Of a stretch of DNA of 64,000 nucleotides, positions 44,681 through 55,837 are shown piece by piece; position 1 is the first letter of the stretch; each line of letters opens with the position of its first letter. Position numbers and translations under genes: made by a program. Source of the stretch: Phanerodontia chrysosporium (Eukaryota > Basidiomycota > Agaricomycetes > Polyporales > Phanerochaetaceae); NCBI GenBank assembly GCA_001910725.1, contig MJGA01000028.1:1-64000 (forward strand), read 5' to 3'. The notes beneath the pieces are model-generated. The model searched no databases. It was given only the letters and a program-made list of their open reading frames with translations, and was not told the origin of the DNA.

Positions 44681-46514
44681 ATGCCGTCCCCGCCTTCGAT
44701 TGTCTCCTCCGCGTCGTCCTCCTCGGAGGCCGTCGCGACCCCGCCCCTCCCTCCCGCCACGACCGGCTCGACCCGCGACCCGCCCTCGACCCGCCTCGCC
44801 CGCTCTTCTTCATCGACCGCCGGAGCGAGAGCAACACCATTGAGGAGGAACGGCGCGACCGCAGCGACCCGTTTCGCACGCCGGACCTCTCGACCCCGCC
44901 GACGCCCAACTCGCAGCGGGACAACCCGTTCAGCCCGCCGGGCAGCATCCTCAATGGCATCGACAGCGGCCTCCACTCGCGCGTGCACAGCCGCGTGTCC
45001 GTCGCGAGCAGCGCGAGCGGCCCCGCCCCGCGCCCCGGGCTCGGCAGCCGCACGAGCACGATGCGCGACAGCTTCATGTCGCCGGCGCCGATGCCCCGCC
45101 GCCCGACGGCCGCGATGCCGAGCGCGAGCCGCTTCTCGCTGGCCGCGCCGCGCTCGAAGCGCCTCAAGTCGACGATGCTCTCGGGGACGATCGAGAAGCC
45201 GTGGACGACGGAGAAGGACGTGCAGGGCCGCCTCGCGTACTGGATCACGTACTTTGTCGCCGCCCTCGGCATCGCAGGCGGCGTCCTGCGCTGCTACTTT
45301 GCGTGGAAGGACGTGCCGCGCGTCGGCAACCTGTGTCTCGTCATGCAGGACGACTTTAACACGTTCGACACGGACCACACCTGGTTCCGCGAGGTCGACA
45401 TGGGCGGTTTCGGGTGCGTAAAAGTGATGTGCTTCATTGCTGGCGGTGCGCTGACAATGCCCGTAGCAATGGCGAATTCGAGATGACGACCAACTCCCCG
45501 AACAACAGTTTCGTCGAGGACGGCATGCTGTACATCGTCCCGACCCTCACCTCGGACGTCATCGGCTACGACAACGTCTTCAATGGTTACACCTACAACG
45601 TCTCTGGCTGCACCAACACCAACCGTAAGTCGTCGTGCGCTCAAGTGTTGGCTGCCTCTAACGCCACCCATAGTCACCGCTTGCGGTGCCGTGTCCAACT
45701 CCACCAGCGGCGCGGTCATCAACCCGGTCATGTCGGCGCGCATCACCACAAAGAACAGCTACAGCATCCGGTACGGCAAGGTCGAGATCCGCGCACGGCT
45801 TCCGCGCGGGGACTGGCTGTGGCCCGCACTGTGGATGCTGCCCGTGAACGACACCTACGGAACGTGGCCTGCGTCGGGCGAGATCGACATCATGGAGTCG
45901 CGCGGGAACGGGCCGTCGTACAAGGCGCAGGGCGTGGACTACGTGCGCGGCTCGCTGAACTGGGGCCCGTTCTCGTGGCTGAACGGCGTGAGCAAGACGT
46001 TCGGGTGGTGGAACACGCGGCGGACGTCGTACGACGAGGAGTTCCACACGTACAGCCTCGAGTGGACGGACAAGTTCCTGCGGATCTACGTCGACACGCG
46101 GCTGCACCACATGCTCGACGTCTCGTTCAACGAGCCGTTCTTCACGCGCGGGCAGTTCCCGCCGTACGTGCAGAACGGGAGCCAGACGATCCAGACGCCG
46201 AACCCGTGGATCAACGGCAGCATCGCGGCGCCGTTCGACCAGCCGTTCTACCTCATCATGAACGTCGCCGTCGGCGGCACGAACGGGTGGTTCCCCGACG
46301 GCGTCGGCGGAAAGCCGTGGCTCGACGGCTCCAACAGTGAGTAGCCCCCCACAGCCTCTCAAGTGTGTCTGCTGCGGGACGCTGACGGGCGTGTGTCGCA
46401 GGGGCGATGCTCGATTTCGCGAGGCACCAGAGCGACTGGTACGCGACGTGGCCGTCGGACCCCAAGAAGCGCGCTCTCGTCGTCGACTCGGTCAAGATGT
46501 GGGAGCAGTGCTGA
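44681..46514 (+). CDS. Membrane-anchored GH16 protein (beta-glucan-active), N-terminal frame break
   Basis: Four exons: 44681-45413, 45467-45624, 45674-46336 and 46402-46514 (introns 53, 49 and 65 nt), about 555 residues if one base is allowed for. A Ser/Pro-rich cytoplasmic part is followed by a membrane anchor (YWITYFVAALGIAGGVL, near residue 190) and a GH16 jelly-roll domain with the catalytic motif GEIDIMES (near 366), WPALWMLP and FYLIMNVAVGG. Its layout resembles the Kre6/Skn1-like and other anchored GH16 proteins of fungi that remodel beta-glucan. The ATG frame (44681) and the downstream frame differ by one base. A T seems missing in TCTTCTTCAT at 44804-44812, because the downstream frame reads FIDRRSESNTIEEE sensibly from there. 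If the break is real, translation could restart at ATG 45061 and keep the anchor and catalytic domain. Confidence 0.85.
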
Positions 46515-49500
46515 GCCCGCTCCCCCGTTCCCTTCCTTCTCTCCTCGTACTCGCAGTGCTGCGGCACGGACATGGCCTCCTGTCGCCAGTGGGCGGCGCG
46601 GACACTGGGGCGTATATTTCTCTGTTTGGGTGTATGTCGCTGGGGATATGTGTGTGCGTGGGCTCGTTTTTTTTTTTTTAGTATACCATTCTGGCGGCGG
46701 GTGTAATGCAGACTAGACTTCCGTTCTTGCTTTCGGTAGAGCTTTGTGTATCATATGGAATTAGACGGCACAAACCCCAAGAAAGCTTCACAAGCTTTCA
46801 TTCTTGCTTGCTGCAGGCACAAGAAGCGGCGTGTGAGTGGTTTCCATGGCCCTTGTGACATGTTCCCAGCCAATACACAAGCGGAAGGCCGAATAAAGAA
46901 CTGTAGTCCTCATACTCTTGGGGAATCTCCTCTGCACCATCAATGTCGTTCACTGCAATAGGGCTGACTCGGAGCGCAGTCATAACTTGAGCTGTCAATT
47001 CAGCAGGACATGAGATTACACAAATAGCATCGACGCCTGGTATGCATTGGTGGCTCGACGTCGTTGATCTGTCCATATGCGCACACAGCTTTGGGGCCAC
47101 GGTGAAGAAGAGTCTGAAAGAAATAAGACCCCACTGACGGTAAGTCTCCAACTAAGAGGAATAGGTGAAACAGAGCCCGGCGTGGATCGTTCAGTGGGGG
47201 CACGGTCAACAGCCGGACCTTTCACAATTCTGGGTATGCTCAACATGCTTCCGACCGTGGAGATACAGGGAGAGCGGGTACATGGGGCACAGTCGCGCTA
47301 TGATCACCGGCGCGAAAGGTCCGCGCAGGCGCAGTGCCGTCGGGGGCAGTCATCACCCTCTGATGCGAGGCGGGCACAGCTGGCCGACGCCTTCGTGGCG
47401 GTTCGCGGCACCGTACACCGGCGGGGACCACACTCCGCTTCCTCTTTGAATCGGCTCGTGCACGGGGGCCACGCGGGCGCCCGCTGCCCTGCAACGCGGG
47501 GTCCGTGCACGCGGGTCGTCACACGGGCCATCAGCAGTGCAATATACGCCCGTTGCGCGGTGATGCGGCGCATGACGACGGGACGGTGTCCAGTGTGTCC
47601 GGCGTTGATCCGCGCCCGCACACAAGCTATGTGGGGCGATGTGTGACATTGTGGGTGATCGGAGGGCGAGACCTTGCGAATCAAAAGCGCGGATGTCGCG
47701 GATGGTGAATGCGATGACGGCAGTTAACGCGAACCACCTCTGCTACCGAGTGTTTCTGACTCATACACTGTCCGGATTCTGTTAAATCCATACAAATCAT
47801 CGACAATGCCACGCGCACCGTAGTGATGCTCACAGGACGGTCCGCCTCGATTATTAGCTTACATTGCGCCGGGCAGCTAAACGTGAGGTCGTACCGATGC
47901 AAGACATCGATCACGATTCTCAAGGTACGTCCTTGCCCCAAGGAGGTTTCCTGCGAAAGCTGATACATGTGCTGGTGGATGGCGACACGTGTCGCGCAGA
48001 GCCCTGCTTGCCCCAAGCACCACCGCGACCTGAAGGACGCACGTCAGACGCAGCCAGTCTCTGAAGGGACGAGATGTACTGCGTACGATAACGAGAGCGA
48101 ACGGTTCTGTAAGACAAGGGCCGCCATGAGCTCTGGCTAATGCGCGTGGAGCGGGAAGCGGGATAGGTCCTGGCGAGTCGCTGCTAGAAGCGGTGCGCTC
48201 CACCACACGCCTCTGACCGGTAGACGTCGTACGGTTCACTGCTGTCGCTGCGCGCATCGCTCGGACCCGACCGGTAGATACTGCACCTCATGTCTCGAAG
48301 TCGTCACTCCGGGGGCGCGTAGACATGCAGGCGCGTCCTCGGCTGGGAGTCGACCGGACGAAGGCTTGGACGCCGGCGGGCGATCCCATACAATGCATAT
48401 GCTATCTTGTTATCAGCGCGTGCAGAAACGGGTCGAACGGACTGACGTCTTCCCGGGCGCAAGCGCGGGCATGGGTACAGCAAGGTCGTTGCTGGCACCG
48501 TGGTGTTGACGTTATCGCGACATGAATCAGCCCCAGCATGCCTTGCTGTGTTCGTGAAGATGTCCAAGTGGCGTACGAGGGAAGGGAAAGCAGGAAATGT
48601 ACGTAGGGAAGGAGCGAGATAACGGACGAGAAGGCAAGAGAGGCAGGGACAAGCAGAGGCGCCGCCGCTCATGTCCGGCCCTGCGCTTCTTCGTCATCGA
48701 CGCGACAGTTATCGCCGGGCGAGTTGCCTTTGAGCGAGAGATAGGCAGGTGTCGAGACCCGTAAGCTGAGCCGGGAGGAAACACGTCTTCCGCATCACCC
48801 TGCGTTCTGAAGCAGGGATTACGGCCGCTGCCAAGAGGGTATTGCGGATACGGGCGTATCTGGTGCGCATGTGTGGAACTGCTCTAGATGAGGCATCGCA
48901 GTGCCTCTTCGCGTGCTGCCGCAGATCATTCACAGTGCACGAGGTTTCGGAGTCGAGGGAATATGAAGAATGGACGTCCGCCCGTGGTGTTGCAGACGGG
49001 GACCTCGAGGCACGGAGAGGCTGAGCGCAGACGCTGGCTTGGAATGCCTTGTCGACAAAGACTCCCAAGACACCCAGACGCCGGACTCTGGGGGACGCGG
49101 TCTAAGGCGAGGTCTCCAGGGTGTCGCAGAACGGAGATAGGGCAGAGACGACAGCAGGCACAGAGGTTCCCTGCGCACGCTCGGAAGTGTCTTTGTTGCG
49201 CGGCGCAGATCGCAAGGGGAGGCCACAGAAAGACCTCGAGCAAGGTTCGTGCCGTCCGGGGCTATGAAGCGGGTGCCTGCTGGGCTACTATCGCCGGATG
49301 TTGAGTGTACCGAGTTGACATTTTATCCTGACGTCGTTACCTTGACACCTTCTAATAACGTTTTCTTCGCTTGCATTGTCTGGTCGTCCGCGACGTTGTT
49401 CACAATGTGAGCCGCAGAGCGGGTAGGCGTGGAACTACCGGCCCAGCGCAGCCTTCCATTTGTCTTCTAACTAAGGCATATAAGCTGAAGATGTAGTGAA

Positions 49501-49898
49501 TGAAACCTACCGACAGACCGGTTAGGGCAGTGACAAGGATACGACAAGGGCACGCTGCGGTGTACCTCATCACCGAGCCCGCAGCCATCGTCGTCTAGCA
49601 GGTCTTCGCACGAGGATGTACACGCCGAAGTGTTAGCCTCGCACATCTGTATTGTACTCCCATCGTCAACGCTACGCAGGATACAATGGAAGTAATGGCA
49701 ACCGTGGAAACATCTGATCGCACCACCACCTACACATTCCTGGATTGTCACGCAAGGGATCTGAGACTCCCGCACGAGTGCTTGTTTGGGGATGTCAGGC
49801 TCAAACGGTGATGATTGAGGATGCTGGCTCCGTACAAAAGATATGTAACTGACGGCGAGCTGCCTGCACCAATGCGAATCTTCATACGGCGTCTCCCA
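46515..49898. other. Intergenic region, no well-supported gene
   Basis: About 3.4 kb. A minus frame at 47151-46798 (CIPGVDAICVISCPAEL) and a cysteine-rich minus frame at 49775-49467 (CVTIQECVGGGAIRCFHGC) look protein-like but have no start, exon or domain support. The rest is GC-rich non-coding-looking sequence, with a T run at 46669-46679. Confidence 0.4.
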
Positions 49899-51737
49899 TC
49901 ACCACTTAGCCTTGAAGTTCCTATCGCACAGCACGCGGGCGATGCAGAGCATGATCCCGCCGGTGAGCACCATGGTGCCCTTCAAACACGAATCGAGAGT
50001 CAGTCGTGTGTGGGATACAGTTGAGTGGGGCCTACATACCGCAAAGATGGCGACGTGGTGATATTCCGTGGAAGTTCCATTGCGAACAAACGCGCCGCCA
50101 ATAGGCGTACCGAGGAGCGTCGCAACAGCCGTGGGCAAGAAGAACGTCCCGATGCGCGCGCCGAGGCGGTCGACAGGCGAGATCTGGCCGACGGCGGGAG
50201 GCGTGACCGAGATGAACACACCTGAGAAGAAGCCTGTGCAGTCGTCAGTAATTGAGGGAGGAGGGCAGGAGATGACAAGGCAGCGTAAGGTGTAGATGGC
50301 GGACATACCGTATGCACACGAAAAGGCGATGAGCGCTGCGGCTCCACGGGCAGGGAGCCAGAGCGCAAAGCATAGCACGCCCGCAATCAGGGTGCACGGG
50401 CACAACACGTTGAGCCGCCCGTACCGATCCGCGAGCTGACCGCCACTGTACAGCAAGTTAGGGAAGAGGTGACACCTGAGTACGAGTAGGCAGCGCACAT
50501 GATCCGTCCAAAGAACGACAGTCCGTTCAGCATCGGCAGCAGGTACGTGTGGATGGAGGGCGAGACGCCATATTCGATCGCGCAGGGCTCTGGTGTGGCA
50601 CAGTCAATGTTGGTGAACGTACAAGCGAGAGGCGCAAGGCGCACCTATGTAGTAGTACGGCGAGTAGAGCCCCAGGTTGACGAGAATGGACCCGATGGCG
50701 AGCGTGAGGTACCGCGGGTCCTTGAACCCACCAAAGTCGACGAGGTTCTGCGCCCTCGGCAGCGGCTTCTTAGGCAGTCTAGTGCGCGAGATGAGCATCG
50801 CCAGCGCATAGCAAAATCTGGTGGATGCAGATGAGTATCAGTGTTCGGCTTTACAATCCACGGGCAGAGACCGCGCAAATGGTATGGTACTCACAGGGTT
50901 AGCAAAGCAAGGACTCTTACCGTCCATGCTGCAACAGAGAGAAATGTGCCTCAGACGCTGGTCGATTGCGCAAGACCTGTTCTGCTCCTACCGAAACCAA
51001 TGTTCTTGATGAGGCGCGAGACCATGATGGGCAGGCATACGCCGCCGATGCTGCTCGCGGCGGCAACGGTGCCCATCGCGAGCGCACGCTTCGCCTTGAA
51101 GTACTGCCCGACGACCGCGAGGGCCGGGTACGTGCCGAAACCTACCGTCAGTCCGAACAGGACGCCCTGGGGAGAAGGGTCAACAGAGGGCGAGTGACGG
51201 GATCGCTGCTGCTACACACTTGGGAGAGGAACTGCTGCCAGATCTGCTGCGGGTGGGTGAACGAGAGCGCGACGAGCGAAACGACGCCGCCCAGCGCGCC
51301 GACCGGGTAGAGGTACTGAGGACTAGTCAGCGTACCGCCAAGATACAAAGCGGCGCTACGACTTACCTTGAGTCCGATAGCATCGAAGAGGGGACCGACG
51401 ACAACGCCGAAAACATAGAGCAGGGTGATCTGCAGGGCCCCGATGAACGCGATCACCGTGGCGCTGTAGTTTGACAGAAAACTCTCGAGGTAAAAGTTCT
51501 GCAAGGCCCAGTGAGCACAGCCAAGCTTTCTCACTCTGGGGACTGAGAGCCTACCTGGAAAGCACCGAAGCTGTTGATGACCCCGAAAGTCACAAAGTAG
51601 ACCAGACAGGAGCCGGCGAGTGCGAGCCAGCCGTGCAGGCCGCCCTCGGGATAGTCGAGCTCGGGGTTAGGAGTCGGAGGAATAGTCGTATCCTTTTCCC
51701 CCAGGGAACTCTGGGATGCGGTGTTGGATAGCGACAT
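49899..51737 (-). CDS. MFS transporter, monocarboxylate/riboflavin-type (copy 1)
   Basis: Ten exons: 51737-51555, 51498-51367, 51315-51220, 51166-50992, 50928-50895, 50817-50645, 50589-50484, 50445-50309, 50233-50040 and 49979-49899. Phases join to 436 residues. About twelve membrane segments are visible. The N-terminus DYPEGGLHGWLALAGSCLVYFVTFG is the conserved MCT start. NSFGAFQ, GLTVGFGTYPALAVVGQYF and LADRYGRLN (the loop motif) follow the family pattern. Fungal members of this group (Mch-type) are proton-linked or facilitative carriers; the substrate cannot be told. Intron 7 is only 38 nt and exon 5 only 34 nt. Divergently transcribed from the HNH gene at 52001. A nearly identical inverted copy starts at 62410. 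Confidence 0.9.
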
Positions 51738-52000
51738 CTTGGACGACGACGATATCTGAGGAGAGGAGCTGATGGTGGTGCAACTCCAAAGGAAATGCCC
51801 GCCAGCGGCGAGCTTAGAAAGCTGTTTGTAACAAATGTAAGCACTGGTAAGCGCGGGTAAACGCGGGTAAGCGGAGGCGTTAGCAGAAGTAACGACGAGT
51901 AAGTGGACTCCGCAAGACACGCAAGATCAACCTTGTCAACGTTCTGCCATCTGCTGCTTCCGCGACGACCACGCTCGGACACTGCACACCCTCTCTGACA
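51738..52000. promoter_or_regulatory. Bidirectional promoter between MFS and HNH genes
   Basis: 263 bp between two divergent ATGs. It has a short degenerate tandem repeat GGTAAGCGCG / GGTAAACGCG / GGTAAGCGGAG at about 51848-51880. The other copy (62157-62409) has fewer units, so the repeat number varies. No TATA box is evident. Confidence 0.45.
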
Positions 52001-52715
52001 ATGACTGGACCTGCCGAGTCGACGAGCCTTCCTCAGTTTGCGACCTTCAAGGACGCTCTCGCCCGCCGCGTGATCTCCAGGCCTGGCTTCTCCGACGAGT
52101 CGAGCGACCCGGCCGAGCTCGACGACTTTGTGTCCTATCTCGCTGCAGAGGCCTGGCCGACCCTCCCTGGGGCTCTCCACGCAGCAACCTACCAGACGCG
52201 CGACTCTGTGCCTGCCGTCGACGAGCTCTCTCTGGACAGCACGCCGACGTCCTTTGTCGACAGCCTGACGTCGTGCGGGCTGTGCGAAGACGCGGACGGC
52301 GCCCACGCCTTCCTGCGCAAGGTCCTCGACGACTACGTCTCTGACGCCTGTGCGCCCCCGCCGGTGTGGTCAAAGACACGCACAACCGAGTGCGAGATCT
52401 GCGAGCGCGAGGTGCCGCTGACGTACCACCACCTGATCCCGCGCGAGGTGCATGCCAAGGTGTTGAAGAAGAAGTGGCACCCGGCGGAGATGCTGAACTC
52501 AGTGGCGTGGCTCTGCCGGTGCGTCCCTTGTGCGGTGTCTTGGGTGTCGTCGCTGATGCTGCGCCAGGCCGTGCCACTCGACTGTGCACCGGGTCGCGAG
52601 CAACGAGGAGCTTGCGCAGAAGTGGTACACCGTGGAAGCTCTCCTTGAACGTGAAGATGTACAGCGCTGGAGGGCGTATGCCTCGAAGCAGCGCTGGGGC
52701 GCACGGCGCGGGTAG
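52001..52715 (+). CDS. HNH-like zinc-binding protein (copy 1)
   Basis: Two exons (52001-52518 and 52568-52715, 49-nt intron), 221 residues. The C-terminal half has CEICEREVPLTYHHLIPREVH, then WLCR joined across the intron to PCHSTVHR. This CxxC...HH...CxxCH...H arrangement is the HNH/treble-clef fold of nucleases. It belongs to a fungal family in which this module ends the protein (…NEELAQKWYTVEALLERED). The N-terminal ~120 residues are acidic and helical. Catalytic histidines are present, but nuclease activity is unproven, and the family may instead act in DNA binding. Head-to-head with the MFS gene. The inverted copy at 61442-62156 differs at only a few residues. Confidence 0.85.
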
Positions 52716-52942
52716 CACGAGCTTCTGCGACGTTGTGACAAGGCCACTGCTATCGCTACGACGCCACAGTCATTTTGTCTCGACAAATGATTCGGCGGCT
52801 TCCTTTCCGGGCATCACAGCGAACAAAACACTAGGAGCCCTTGTGTATTGTGCTCGTGGACTGTGGCCACAACGTAGGAAGCGCTATTTATTCACCGTCG
52901 CCAACACTGGCGATGGAACCTGCATCCAACCTGCACCACACC

Positions 52943-53634
52943 ATGTCCACGAAATCCAGCAAGAGCATGGGCTGCCTGCGCATAGACTGGCTCAACGCCG
53001 ACGCAGAGCTTGTCAAGGCCGCTACGGACATAGGCGTAGCGGCGTACGAGCTGTGTGGCCGGACCCCGGCGCCCATCCTCGACGGCCACATGTGCTGGGC
53101 GGAGCTGCACGCCACGCTGCGCGAAGACGGCATGCGGCCGGTCGCCTGGCTCATGTTCTGGCAGCGCATCGAGGTCCCCGCCGCCGCCGACACGCCCGCG
53201 GAAGGAGCGCCCGCGACAGCCGCGCGCAGGACGCGCACCGTCGCCCGGGGCATCGTCCAGGCCGTGCTCGACCTCAGCTGGCACGTCCTGCACGACCGCC
53301 TGACGGGCCGCTTCCACACGGTGCCGCGCACGCTCGACGCGGCGTGCAGCGCGCTGCGCAGCCAGGCGCGCGACGTCCTGCGCTCCGTGGCCGCGTGCGA
53401 GGCCGTCCGCCGCGGCGCCGCGCATCCGCTGCCGCACGTCATCCTCGAGCACGGCACCGGCTTCGAGGCGTGGCGCCACCGGCGGCCGGTGCGCCCGCCG
53501 CCGCCGGTCGAGCTCACGGAGGACTCGGTGCTCGCGGTCGAGTTTCCGGACGAGGAGGAGGGGTACGACGGCCGCGACCCGGACGACCTGCCCCGAGCGA
53601 CGAGGACTGGATGGAGTGTGAGGACGTCGAGTAG
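52943..53634 (+). CDS. Hypothetical protein X, copy 1, with a C-terminal frame break
   Basis: About 230 residues, single exon; function not recognised. Conserved with copy 2 (60411-61190): CGRTPAPILDGHMCWAEL, WLMFWQRIE, VLDLSWHVLHDRLTGRFH, ELTEDSVLAVEFPDEEEGYDGRD and an acidic C-terminus. The two proteins are roughly half identical. The frame stays open to DDLP and then needs one more C in CCCC (53591-53594) to reach the acidic tail and TAG 53632-53634, as in copy 2. The ATG at 52943 was chosen to match copy 2; ATG 52913 is also in frame. A TATTTATT at about 52884 could be the promoter. It may be a shifted allele or an assembly error. Confidence 0.65.
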
Positions 53635-55383
53635 GCCTTGTCGGCCCTGCTGGCCTAGGGCGCGACAGCGCCTATGTTCCCTTGCCAATGGATTCGGCAG
53701 TGTTTCTTTGTGTCTGGCACAATACAACCGCTTCTTACGATACCTCCGGTTGCCCGCTGCGGGCGCATCAGTGGCCGCGGATCACCGGCCGGCGCTCGGG
53801 GCGGCTCCGCGCGGCGCGTCAGCGTCATTTGCGCCTCGGGAGGACCCCGACGCACGCCGACGACGGTCGGCGCGACGCTGACATGGCCCGAGACGTCGCA
53901 CCGCCAGCATTTTCGTCTGCAGTTGGTGCGTGGCTTTGCAGGGCAACTGTCGGTCGGAGGGACACCACTACTCACATCACGCCCTGCGACCTTGCGCTGT
54001 CGCGACTGCGGTCTGTCGCAAACGCATGGTTGTCCGCCCTCTGGTCATGTTCCAGTTCTGCCCGATCGCTGACTTTGGGTTGCGGTCCAGACGGACCCGC
54101 CGTCTCGCATTCCCCGGGTTGCACGTGCTCCTGGACAGCGCCGACGGCGGGCACAGACAGCGTTGCCCCGCACGTCCGGGCGCAACCAAGCCGTCCGACA
54201 GCGGGGATCGACCACCCGCTTTGTCTCCCGTCGCCTGTCGCCCTCGGGTACTCCAGACGTGTACGCCACCGCTTCTGCGCTCGCTGCGCCGACTGTCCGC
54301 CTGCCCCAGCCGCAGGTGTCTCGTGGCGAGCCTTGTTGGACGCCGTACGGCACGCGCGGGCGTCGGCCTGGCAAGGGCACACGGGTGCGTCGCCCGTCCT
54401 CTGCTGTGGCGGCATGCTGATCTCCGTCCTAGAGCAGTGTGCCATGCGGGTGTGCGGTCCTGGGCACCGCGCAGGCTCTACGCCACCGCGCAAGTGCGTC
54501 TGACGCGTCGGCGGGCCCGGCCTGTGTGCGTGCTACCGCGCTCGCACGCGATGTGGTCCGGTAGGTCTGGCTTGTAGTGTGTGGCGCCAATGTGGTGCTT
54601 TCGAGGTTCGCCTTCGGGACCTGGCGGCGTCCGCATTGCCTACTCGGTGTGCACCAGTCAGCCAGAGGAGGATGTAGATGGCGCGGGTGGCCTTGGAACG
54701 CCGGAGAGGGAGAGTACACCGATCGCCACTGGCCAGATAGGCTCGGTCGTGTTGAGAATCGAACGACGTTAGCGGGAAGACGCCACAGAGTCAGGCTCAG
54801 CGCGAGCACGGACGCACGGCTTGCTGTCATGTCGCTGACAGCGAACGCGCACCCACAAGACCTTCCGCTGACAGGGCGCTCGTATACAGGCTGAGAATTG
54901 CCAAAGTAATGCAACCCCATGAGCGGCCGCCGTCTCCAGGGCCCCACACGAGCTACTCCTTACCCTCCCTTCCAGCCGTGCAACCCCGCGTGCGCAGCAC
55001 GAGCGCAGAACACACCTGCGGACGCGCGCAGCCCGAAGCATCGCGACACACGCGCGGTCCCAGGCTGAACAGGGCAAGCCTCACTCTGGCACAACGAGCC
55101 GCCGTGGCGCAGCGGGCAAGAATAGCAGGGCGGCGGCGGCGCAGCGACACCCGGCGACGGTACGCTGCACGCGTCAGGCGCGCTGACCGCAAACCCGGAC
55201 GGGCGCCTGGTCGCGCTGACGCACCGGTGCTGACGCGAGCGATGTCGCATCAGCACCCGTGACACACCCGCGCGTCAGCACCGCTGCTGCTCGTGCGCCC
55301 CGCCGCGCTGCATATATACATGCCCCCGCGAGGAGCTCTCCCTCTCTCTCGAGACCATCCTCCGCCCCGACGCCCCAGCCAGA
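53635..55383. other. GC-rich region without a supported gene
   Basis: About 1.7 kb, Arg/Ala-rich shadow frames only. It has no counterpart on the right arm of the palindrome and may be inserted sequence. A TATATATA at 55312-55319 is the likely promoter of the next gene. Confidence 0.4.
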
Positions 55384-55837
55384 ATGAGCATGGTCGAGAT
55401 GCCGCACTCGCGCGAACACCCCGCGTGGCCCGCCCCGCCCGCCTCCAAGGTGCGTCCGCCCGCCCCGCCCGGGCATGCTGCTCTCTGGCTAACCCGCGCC
55501 ACGCAACGCCCAGCCGACACACACTCCACAGGACCTCGCTGCCCTCGTCGGGCCCGACGACGCACGGCACATCTACGCGCGCCTCGCCGACGCCGTGCGC
55601 ACCCCGCGGCCGGCGGCCGCCCCGTCGCACGCGGACACGCCCGACGCCGTTGCCCCCACAGAGGAGCACAGCGCGCCGAACGAGGTGTACGTCCTCGCGC
55701 TCGCGGCCGCCCTCCAGCGCGCCGCAGACGCCCAGCCCGCGTTCGTCGAGTACCGCGTGCGCCAGGTCCTCCGCCGCCTCGGGCTCGCCCTCGACGCGTG
55801 CACGCCGTTCTTCATCGTGCCCGCCGCCGGCGCGTAG
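55384..55837 (+). CDS. Small hypothetical protein
   Basis: Two exons (55384-55449 and 55532-55837) with an 82-nt GTGCGT...CACAG intron give 123 residues. An N-terminal Met/Pro-rich piece is followed by a mostly helical, Ala/Arg-rich region (DLAALVGPDDARHIYARLAD, VYVLALAAALQRAADAQPAF, VRQVLRRLGLALDA). No family is recognised. Support comes from the TATA box 72 nt upstream of the ATG and from the intron joining two phase-matching frames. It has no partner in the right arm of the palindrome. Confidence 0.5.

Larger units (their letters stand above)
50148..52715. repeat. Left arm of near-identical inverted repeat
   Basis: This region matches 61442-64000 in reverse orientation, covering the MFS gene, the divergent promoter and the HNH gene. 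Differences are few (for example TGGCCG/TGGCAG in the HNH gene). Identity stops at the HNH stop codon. The outer edge is unknown because the right arm leaves the window. Confidence 0.9.

Noticed and set aside
52366..53634. 422-codon plus-strand open frame overlapping the HNH and X genes
   Set aside because: Arg/Ala-rich shadow of the two real genes. Only its last residues coincide with the shifted acidic tail of X.
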